A stretch of DNA of 6,753 nucleotides from CAZHMN01 sp964533705 (GTDB lineage: Bacteria; Electryoneota; B3-LCP), in NCBI GenBank assembly GCA_964533705.1, contig CAZHMN010000118.1:1-6753 (forward strand). The letters run 5' to 3'. Positions 1 through 4,593 of this stretch are shown one piece after another. The notes under the pieces are model-generated. The model worked only from the letters and a program-made list of their open reading frames with translations, had not been told where the DNA came from and did no database searches. Positions within the stretch are counted from its first letter, which is position 1, and each line of letters begins with the position of its first letter. The position numbers and the translations under genes were made by a program.

Positions 1-1
1 C

Positions 2-499
2 ATGACCCCAGAACAGATCAGCCAGCAATTAGCAGCCGACGGCTTATCAGTCACGTATCAGGATTCCAGCCCCGACCCGCACATTCTTGTTCCGGTTGAA
101 TCGCTAATAGACGTGGCAAAAATGCTGAAAGAGGACCCCGATCTCTCTTTCGACAGCTTGATGTGCCTGTCCGGGTTGGATTGGCCGGAGCACTTTGAGG
201 TGGTTTATCACCTCTTTTCTTATAAACATCGCCACCGTGTAACGTTAAAGGTTCACTGTTCGAAGGATAATCCCACCGTTCCCACCGTTTCCCAAATCTG
301 GCCGACGGCGGAATGGCATGAGAGAGAAGCCTTTGATTTAGTCGGAATAAAGTTCGACGGCCATCCCGACCCTCGGCGCATCCTTCTGCCCGAAGACTGG
401 GAAGGACACCCCTTGCGAAAGGATGATCAGCCTCCGACACACTGGCACGACATCCCCTTAACTCCCCAACCCTCGATTATCGCAGATGATGGAAACTAA
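2..499 (+). CDS. nuoC: NADH-quinone oxidoreductase subunit C (30 kDa type)
   Basis: Peripheral-arm subunit of complex I. It carries no cofactor and packs against NuoD and NuoI near the quinone end of the cluster chain. The 165-residue product has the 30 kDa subunit signature: WHEREAFDLVGI at about residues 105-116, RRILLP at 125-130 and GHPLRKD at 135-141. An N-terminal alpha/beta domain covers about residues 1-100. It is a stand-alone NuoC, not the NuoCD fusion of enterobacteria. The ATG lies one base from the left edge, so its ribosome site cannot be seen and a start further upstream is possible, although 165 residues is reasonable for short NuoC proteins. The stop at 497-499 lies inside the start of nuoD (14-base overlap), which suggests translational coupling. 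The family call is firm; the exact start is provisional. Confidence 0.95.
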   Translation: MTPEQISQQLAADGLSVTYQDSSPDPHILVPVESLIDVAKMLKEDPDLSFDSLMCLSGLDWPEHFEVVYHLFSYKHRHRVTLKVHCSKDNPTVPTVSQIWPTAEWHEREAFDLVGIKFDGHPDPRRILLPEDWEGHPLRKDDQPPTHWHDIPLTPQPSIIADDGN

Positions 500-1676
500 A
501 GAGTTAAACATACCTCTGGGTATGACCCCTGAAAGGTGGGAGAAGTTTAACCTGGTCTCCCGGGCGTCCGGAGAACGCATGACCCTGCAGATGGGTCCTC
601 AGCATCCCGCCACGCACGGCGTCCTGCGCCTGGAATTGGAAACGGACGGAGAAGTTGTAACCAAAGTAACACCTTACATCGGTTACCTGCACCGCTGCTT
701 CGAAAAAATGGCCGAATCCGTCACCTATCCGCAGATTATCCCCTACGCCGACCGGATGGATTATCTGTCCAGTATGAACATGGAACTAGGGTACGTGTTG
801 GCGGTCGAGAAGCTGATGGGGATCGAGGTCAACGAGCGGGTGCAGACTCTGCGCGTCCTGGTTTGTGAACTGAACAGAATAGGAAGCCACTGCGTGGCTC
901 TGGGCACTTACGGTCTCGACCTGGGCGCCTGGACGCCTCTTCTCTATCTCTTTCAGGCTCGAGAGCATATCTTAGATTTGCTTGAAGAGCTTTCCGGCGC
1001 TCGCATGCTCTTCAATTACATTCGTATCGGTGGACTCGCCAACGATCTGCCCAACGGGTGGACCGACAAGGTGAGAGAATTCTGTGATTTTATGGCTCCC
1101 AAAATTCCGGAACTGAATGATCTTCTCTCATATAATAAGATTTTCATCGAACGCACCGCAAATGTGGGTGTAATGTCCCCTGAGGTTGCTATCGCCTATG
1201 GCGTGACCGGCCCCAATCTGCGAGCATCGGGTGTTGACTGGGATATGCGCCGGGACGCGCCCTACAGCGGTTACGAGAACTATGAATTTGAACCACAGCT
1301 CGGCAGAGGTGAATTTGGGCAAGTAGGCGATTGCTGGGATCGCTATATCGTCCGCGTGCGAGAAATGGATGAATCTTTGAAGATCATCCGCCAGGCGTTA
1401 GACCGACTCCCTGACGGAGACGTCAAGGAGAAGATCCCCAGGTCGTTCGGCAAAATGCCGGTCGGCGAAGTGTACATTAGTACGGAAGCACCTCGTGGTG
1501 AGCTGGGCATCTACCTGGTATCTGACGGCACCAACAAGCCCTACCGAGTCAAGGCGAGGTCTGGAGCCTACTGTGCCGTTTCGGCGCTGCCCGCATTTTC
1601 GGTCGGCGTCTTGATCGCCGATTTAGTCGCTATCGTTGCCAGCATTGATATCGTGCTGGGTGAGGTTGACCGATGA
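486..1676 (+). CDS. nuoD: NADH-quinone oxidoreductase subunit D (49 kDa type)
   Basis: Core peripheral-arm subunit that, with NuoB, forms the quinone-reduction pocket; it is related to the [NiFe]-hydrogenase large subunit but lacks the metal site. The 396-residue product has GPQHPATHG at residues 37-45 and DRMDYLSSM at 89-97. By alignment with Thermus Nqo4, H44 and Y93 match the quinone headgroup ligands His38 and Tyr87, with the same spacing of 49, so the active site looks intact. Other family segments are CELNRIGSH at 127-135, RGELGIY at 337-343 and the C-terminal DIVLGEVDR. Length is usual for unfused NuoD. Start: ATG at 486 or at 489, neither with a clear Shine-Dalgarno, so coupling to nuoC is likely; an ATG at 522 is less likely. 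The stop overlaps nuoH as ATGA, leaving no room for nuoE, nuoF and nuoG. Confidence 0.97.
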   Translation: MMETKELNIPLGMTPERWEKFNLVSRASGERMTLQMGPQHPATHGVLRLELETDGEVVTKVTPYIGYLHRCFEKMAESVTYPQIIPYADRMDYLSSMNMELGYVLAVEKLMGIEVNERVQTLRVLVCELNRIGSHCVALGTYGLDLGAWTPLLYLFQAREHILDLLEELSGARMLFNYIRIGGLANDLPNGWTDKVREFCDFMAPKIPELNDLLSYNKIFIERTANVGVMSPEVAIAYGVTGPNLRASGVDWDMRRDAPYSGYENYEFEPQLGRGEFGQVGDCWDRYIVRVREMDESLKIIRQALDRLPDGDVKEKIPRSFGKMPVGEVYISTEAPRGELGIYLVSDGTNKPYRVKARSGAYCAVSALPAFSVGVLIADLVAIVASIDIVLGEVDR

Positions 1677-2683
1677 ACATTCCCCAACCCTACCTTGATC
1701 TCGCCATCAAGATCGTCTATCTCGTGGGTGTGCTCCTCTTCCTGACCGTCTTCGCTCTCCTGGCGGTTTGGTTCGAGCGGAAAGTATCTGCTCACGTGCA
1801 GGATCGCCTGGGCCCCATGGAGACCGGCAAATGGCACGGCTGGTCACAGACCATCGCCGATACCATCAAGCTGCTTATCAAGGAAGACATCATTCCCATC
1901 GCTGCAGACAAAAAACTCTTCCGCTTGGCGCCCTATGTGGTATTCATCGGCAGCCTGGCCGGATTCGCGGTATTGCCTTTTGCCGCCAACTTGATCGGCT
2001 CCGACCTGAATATCGGTGTGTATTACGTTATTGCCGTAACCTCGCTGGTGGTGATCGGCATTCTCATGGCCGGCTGGGCGTCAAACAACAAGTGGGCTCT
2101 CTACGGAGCCATGCGCTCGGCAGCCCAGATGGTCTCTTATGAAATCCCTGTGGCACTGTCCCTTCTGATACCGGTTATCATGGCCGGGACGATGTCCATG
2201 GAGCAGATCGTCCACAATCAGGCGGGAGGATTCTGGAACTGGTACGTCTTCCGCACCTTCCCCTTCAGCCTGGTCGGCTTCGTGATCTATTTCTGGGCCT
2301 CGCTGGCCGAGACCAACCGCACCCCCTTCGACATTCCGGAGGCGGAATCCGAATTAGTGGCGGGCTATCACGTGGAATATTCGGGCATGCGCTTCGCCAT
2401 CTTCTTCCTGGCGGAATACGGCAACATGTTCGTCGTATCGGCGATCGCTTCGACGGTTTTCCTGGGCGGCTGGCAGGCACCCTTCCCATTCCTCGAATTT
2501 ATTCCCGGGCCGTTCTGGTTCATCGGCAAGGCGATGACTCTGGTGCTGATACAGATGTGGATCCGCTGGACGCTGCCCCGCCTGCGCGTTGACCAGCTCA
2601 TGCACGTCTGCTGGAAGATTTTCCTGCCGTTCTCCTTCGCCAACCTGCTGTTGGTAGGTTTGTGGGTGGTGCTGGTGGGGTAA
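1673..2683 (+). CDS. nuoH: NADH-quinone oxidoreductase subunit H (ND1 type)
   Basis: Membrane subunit at the junction of the two arms. It forms the quinone access tunnel and links quinone reduction to proton pumping. The 336-residue product is hydrophobic and fits the usual eight-helix NuoH. Conserved segments are ERKVSAHVQDRLGP at residues 35-48 (first cytoplasmic loop), IADTIKLLIKEDIIP at 61-75, and E157 in SYEIPVAL, which lines up with E. coli Glu157. AETNRTPFDIPEAESELVAGY at 212-232 is the acidic third loop next to the quinone cavity. The start overlaps the nuoD stop by four bases (ATGA). A Shine-Dalgarno-like GTGAGG at 1660-1665 ends seven bases upstream. The first loop is unusual: the common NRxGPxGxxQ stretch after RLGP is replaced by METGKWHGWSQ at 49-59. 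No frameshift is seen. Confidence 0.97.
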   Translation: MNIPQPYLDLAIKIVYLVGVLLFLTVFALLAVWFERKVSAHVQDRLGPMETGKWHGWSQTIADTIKLLIKEDIIPIAADKKLFRLAPYVVFIGSLAGFAVLPFAANLIGSDLNIGVYYVIAVTSLVVIGILMAGWASNNKWALYGAMRSAAQMVSYEIPVALSLLIPVIMAGTMSMEQIVHNQAGGFWNWYVFRTFPFSLVGFVIYFWASLAETNRTPFDIPEAESELVAGYHVEYSGMRFAIFFLAEYGNMFVVSAIASTVFLGGWQAPFPFLEFIPGPFWFIGKAMTLVLIQMWIRWTLPRLRVDQLMHVCWKIFLPFSFANLLLVGLWVVLVG

Positions 2684-2698
2684 GCAGTGAGCATTCAA

Positions 2699-2713
2699 CT
2701 TTTACTGTAAAAG
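2699..2713. repeat. 15-base palindrome after nuoH
   Basis: Perfect arms CTTTTAC and GTAAAAG flank a single central T, starting 15 bases after the nuoH stop. As RNA only a weak A/U-rich stem of about five pairs could form, with no following T tract, so it is not a convincing terminator. As DNA it has the size and symmetry of a dimeric-regulator operator, but a single copy cannot prove that. The rest of this 120-base gap holds an A/T-rich stretch (about 2741-2766) and the 7-base repeat next to nuoI. Confidence 0.4.
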
Positions 2714-2761
2714 GTAGTGCGGCAGCTTGCTGTCGCCGGTTACTTAAAATTAATTAGGAAT

Positions 2762-2803
2762 AAATTCCAAATCCCGATCCCTGAATCCTGAATCCCAAAT
2801 AAC
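2762..2803 (+). repeat. Degenerate 7-base tandem repeat up to the nuoI start
   Basis: Six consecutive 7-base units can be laid out: AAATTCC, AAATCCC, GATCCCT, GAATCCT, GAATCCC and AAATAAC. Consensus is RAATCCY. Units 2, 4 and 5 match it fully, unit 1 has one mismatch, and units 3 and 6 are poorer. The array ends on the base before the nuoI ATG and fills the space where a Shine-Dalgarno would be expected; none is present. Such heptamer arrays can arise by slippage and change the distance between upstream signals and the gene. The degeneracy suggests this copy is not changing rapidly now. Confidence 0.6.
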
Positions 2804-3490
2804 ATGAACGCCATCTACCGCTACTTTCGCGACGTCTACATGGGAGTGGTGACCGTATCCATCGGTCTGTGGGTGACCTTCCGGCACCTCTTCGTGCGGG
2901 CTGTTACGGTGCAATACCCCCATCAAAAATTGACCTATCCGCCCCGCGCCCGCACCATGCTGGTCAACGACATTGACATCTGCAACGGAGACCTGCAATG
3001 CGTTCGAGCCTGTCCGGTGGACATCATCCACATGAAGGTGGTCAAAGCCGAAAAAGGTGAAGATCTGGGCACCCTGCCGGACGGCAAGCCGAAGCGTCTC
3101 CACGTGTTGCAATTCGACGTGGAGATGGCCAAGTGCATCTTCTGCGGGTTATGCGTGGAAGTCTGTCCTATGGGCGCCATCCACTGGAAGAACCTGCACG
3201 AAGAGGTTACCTTCGATCTTCTGCAGACTCTGCGGCATTGGGCGAAGTATCCTCCGGAAGAAGTGAAGCGTCTGCTGGATCGAGACGCCGCCGCCAAAGC
3301 CGCTAAAGCTGCCGAAGCGGCCAAAGTTGCAGCACAAAAGGCCGCCTCCCAGCCGGCGGCGAAAGAGGCCGCCGCTCAAACAAAAGATGAGGGTGCTGTT
3401 AAATCCGCACCTGAAAAGAAGGACGGATCGGACGCAAAGCCCGAAACGCCGAACGATCCCAAGAAGAAGGACGGAAAGGAGGACGCATGA
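2804..3490 (+). CDS. nuoI: NADH-quinone oxidoreductase subunit I (8Fe ferredoxin type), with Cys-to-Asp ligand change
   Basis: Peripheral-arm subunit that passes electrons through clusters N6a and N6b to N2. The 228-residue product has an N-terminal amphipathic anchor (about 1-35), then motif 1, CNGDLQCVRACP at 60-71, and motif 2, CIFCGLCVEVCP at 111-122. Motif 2 is a complete CxxCxxCxxxCP. Motif 1 has Asp63 where the second Cys is expected. The protein has exactly seven Cys (60, 66, 70, 111, 114, 117, 121), so no spare Cys can stand in. The linker between motifs (C70 to C111) is about a dozen residues longer than in E. coli. Residues 162-228 form an Ala/Lys-rich low-complexity tail that takes the protein well past the roughly 160-180 residues of usual NuoI. 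Start: an in-frame stop at 2789-2791 rules out extension; ATG 2804 has no Shine-Dalgarno, and ATG 2840 (codon 13) is the fallback. The stop overlaps nuoJ as ATGA. Confidence 0.96.
   Translation: MNAIYRYFRDVYMGVVTVSIGLWVTFRHLFVRAVTVQYPHQKLTYPPRARTMLVNDIDICNGDLQCVRACPVDIIHMKVVKAEKGEDLGTLPDGKPKRLHVLQFDVEMAKCIFCGLCVEVCPMGAIHWKNLHEEVTFDLLQTLRHWAKYPPEEVKRLLDRDAAAKAAKAAEAAKVAAQKAASQPAAKEAAAQTKDEGAVKSAPEKKDGSDAKPETPNDPKKKDGKEDA
3477..3482 (+). promoter_or_regulatory. Shine-Dalgarno site of nuoJ
   Basis: AGGAGG lies four bases before the nuoJ ATG, inside the last codons of nuoI. It is a near-consensus ribosome site, supports the ATG at 3487 and shows that this organism uses Shine-Dalgarno initiation, in contrast to nuoI, which lacks one. 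Confidence 0.8.
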
Positions 3491-3999
3491 TCGAGCTGTT
3501 GACCCGCGCCATATTCTGGGGCTTCGTCATCCTGACCGTGGGATCGGCGATGGTGGTCGTCTTCAACAACAGGGTCATCTACTCCGCCTTCGCGCTGCTC
3601 TTCACCCTGTTCGGGGTGGCCGGATTGTATGTATTCCTGGCCGCCGACTTTTTAGCTGCCAGCCAGCTATTAATCTACGTGGGCGGCATTCTCACGCTGA
3701 TCATTTTCGGTGTTTTTCTGACCGCCAGAATCTATCACTTGACCATCTCTGAACAGACGCATCAACGCTTTATCGCCCTGATACCCGTAGTCGGGATAGC
3801 GGCGATACTGATTTACGTCCTGTTCACTGCCGATTGGAACATGGTGCAGCCAGCCGTAGAGCCGACAACCAAAAGCCTGGGGAAGTTATTATTGACCACT
3901 TATCTGGTGCCCTTCGAAGTTGCCAGCGTGCTTCTGCTCGCCGCGCTGATCGGAGCGATGCGCTTGTCCAGGCCGCGGGAGGATGAAGATGATCAGTGA
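3487..3999 (+). CDS. nuoJ: NADH-quinone oxidoreductase subunit J (ND6 type)
   Basis: Membrane-arm subunit between NuoH and NuoK whose third helix helps switch the central water and proton path. The 170-residue product shows five hydrophobic segments (about residues 9-26, 31-52, 54-79, 95-115 and 139-158). The third holds ADFLAASQLLIYVGGI (53-68), the conserved flexible helix; Tyr64 lines up with the conserved Tyr of this helix. The last holds VPFEVASVLLLAALIGA, a family hallmark. An acidic end (REDEDDQ) closes the protein. The start is fixed by AGGAGG and by the ATGA overlap with nuoI; the end overlaps nuoK. Length is normal for bacterial NuoJ and nothing looks damaged. Confidence 0.96.
   Translation: MIELLTRAIFWGFVILTVGSAMVVVFNNRVIYSAFALLFTLFGVAGLYVFLAADFLAASQLLIYVGGILTLIIFGVFLTARIYHLTISEQTHQRFIALIPVVGIAAILIYVLFTADWNMVQPAVEPTTKSLGKLLLTTYLVPFEVASVLLLAALIGAMRLSRPREDEDDQ
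3977..3982 (+). promoter_or_regulatory. Shine-Dalgarno site deciding the nuoK start
   Basis: GGGAGG directly touches one ATG (3983) and lies six bases before a second in-frame ATG (3989). Zero spacing is too short for initiation and six is near optimal, so it favours 3989 as the nuoK start. Confidence 0.7.
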
Positions 4000-4297
4000 T
4001 TTCCATATACTCCTCGGCGTCGGCGCCGCCCTGTTTATCCTGGGTCTGCTCTGCGTCATGACCCGCAAGAACGCCATCTCGGTGCTGATGGGAGTCGAAC
4101 TGATTCTGAACTCCGCCGCGTTGAACTTCGTAACCTTCAGCCACTATACCGCCGGCAATCTGCTGGGTCAGGGAACTGCCGTTTTCATCATCATCCTGGC
4201 GGCTGCCGAAGCGGCTGTCGCTCTGGCCATCTTTCTCAATATTTACAGAATCCTCTCTACCGCTGAGGTGGATAAGGCGGATCAACTTCGTGGGTAG
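3989..4297 (+). CDS. nuoK: NADH-quinone oxidoreductase subunit K (ND4L type)
   Basis: Small three-helix membrane-arm subunit in the chain of buried charges that carries protons. From ATG 3989 the product is 102 residues, close to the usual 100, and begins MISDFHILLG like typical NuoK. The alternative ATG at 3983 adds only Met-Lys and has no room for its ribosome site. Conserved buried acids are Glu37 (in VLMGVELILN) and Glu74 (in ILAAAEAAV), which correspond to E. coli Glu36 and Glu72. The segment LNFVTFS is also typical. It overlaps the nuoJ end by 11 bases, so the two are probably translated together. A hairpin-rich gap begins just after its stop. Confidence 0.95.
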   Translation: MISDFHILLGVGAALFILGLLCVMTRKNAISVLMGVELILNSAALNFVTFSHYTAGNLLGQGTAVFIIILAAAEAAVALAIFLNIYRILSTAEVDKADQLRG

Positions 4298-4305
4298 ATA
4301 TGATT

Positions 4306-4325
4306 GGGCTTGATGAATCAAGCCC
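4306..4325. repeat. Inverted repeat 1a (GGGCTTGAT / ATCAAGCCC)
   Basis: Perfect 9-base arms with two central bases, nine bases after the nuoK stop. As RNA it would form an eight-pair stem with a TGAA loop. No T run follows. It is the partner of the similar repeat 42 bases downstream, from which its arms differ by one paired change. Confidence 0.75.
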
Positions 4326-4347
4326 TGCAAAATCACTTCACCCGTAG

Positions 4348-4367
4348 GGGTTTGATTTATCAAACCC
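4348..4367. repeat. Inverted repeat 1b (GGGTTTGAT / ATCAAACCC)
   Basis: Perfect 9-base arms with two central T. Compared with repeat 1a, the fourth base changes C to T and its partner changes G to A, so the pairing is kept. It is preceded by CCCGTAG, which could also pair its CCC with the GGG of this arm. The GTAGGGG-plus-palindrome style resembles dispersed repeats seen in several uncultivated bacterial lineages; that comparison is from memory. Confidence 0.75.
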
Positions 4368-4400
4368 TTGCTGAGATAACCTTAGGGAGAATTCCAGGTG

Positions 4401-4424
4401 CCGCCGAGTCCCTGTACTCGGCGG
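4401..4424. repeat. Inverted repeat 2a (CCGCCGAGT / ACTCGGCGG)
   Basis: Perfect 9-base G/C-rich arms around a six-base loop CCCTGT. It is the most stable simple hairpin in the gap. There is no T tract downstream (GGATTGACT follows), so it does not read as a terminator. Its core CGAGT-loop-ACTCG recurs 44 bases later in repeat 2b. Confidence 0.8.
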
Positions 4425-4429
4425 GGATT

Positions 4430-4454
4430 GACTCGATAACCGTATTGTCGAGTC
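4430..4454. repeat. Alternative hairpin (GACTCGATAA / TTGTCGAGTC)
   Basis: Ten-pair stem with one G-U pair and a five-base loop CCGTA. Its right arm is the same stretch that forms the left arm of repeat 2b, so the two hairpins cannot form together in one RNA. Confidence 0.65.
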
Positions 4455-4466
4455 TCCGCACTCGAC
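4447..4466. repeat. Inverted repeat 2b (GTCGAGT / ACTCGAC)
   Basis: Perfect 7-base arms around a six-base loop CTCCGC, extendable by G-U pairs. Loop and stem core follow the pattern of repeat 2a (CGAGT C-Y-C-Y-G-Y ACTCG), while the flanking pairs differ yet remain complementary. It competes with the alternative hairpin at 4430-4454. Confidence 0.7.
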
Positions 4467-4593
4467 GGAAGAGTTGACTTTTCTGATGGGATCTTTTGTC
4501 TTACTCGAATGAGACTTCCCCGCAGCTGGTTTCATAATCAGATTCCAAGAAAGACTCTTTGATCACGCGACTCAGTAACAATACGTAAGGCTC

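Larger units (their letters stand above)
4298..4593. other. Hairpin-rich non-coding gap between nuoK and nuoL
   Basis: 296 bases without a supportable gene in an otherwise overlapping operon. The first 170 bases carry two pairs of related inverted repeats, listed separately. The rest (about 4467-4593) has no strong structure beyond a short AAAGA/TCTTT stem near 4550 and a weak AAGG before nuoL. None of the stems is followed by a T tract, so no intrinsic terminator is supported. The gap may act as an RNA-processing, stability or attenuation region, or it may be a landing site of dispersed palindromic repeats. The sequence alone does not decide. Confidence 0.6.

Noticed and set aside
2727..2756. 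Possible promoter TTGCTG with TAATTA 18 bases later before nuoI
   Set aside because: Both boxes are weak matches in an A/T-rich stretch where chance hits are likely; not listed as a feature.
3327..3752. 141-residue + strand frame overlapping nuoI and nuoJ
   Set aside because: It is an Arg-rich shifted reading of the NuoI tail and NuoJ; both real genes have family motifs and a proper junction.
4300..4347. 15-codon frame that could be a leader peptide before the hairpins
   Set aside because: No Shine-Dalgarno and no run of regulatory codons; it is simply the readable form of repeat 1a.
4306..4466. CRISPR-like array
   Set aside because: The repeats are palindromes of two different sequences with only two copies each, and there are no uniform spacers.
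4306..4480. Intrinsic terminator after nuoK
   Set aside because: Several good stems exist, but none is followed by a T tract on either strand, and nuoL continues the operon in the same direction.
4474..4502. TTGACT as a -35 box before nuoL
   Set aside because: No acceptable -10 sequence at 16-18 bases downstream.
4338..4535. 65-residue minus-strand frame in the nuoK-nuoL gap
   Set aside because: It runs across the inverted repeats, its composition is Ser/Arg-rich and unlike a real protein, and no ribosome site precedes it.
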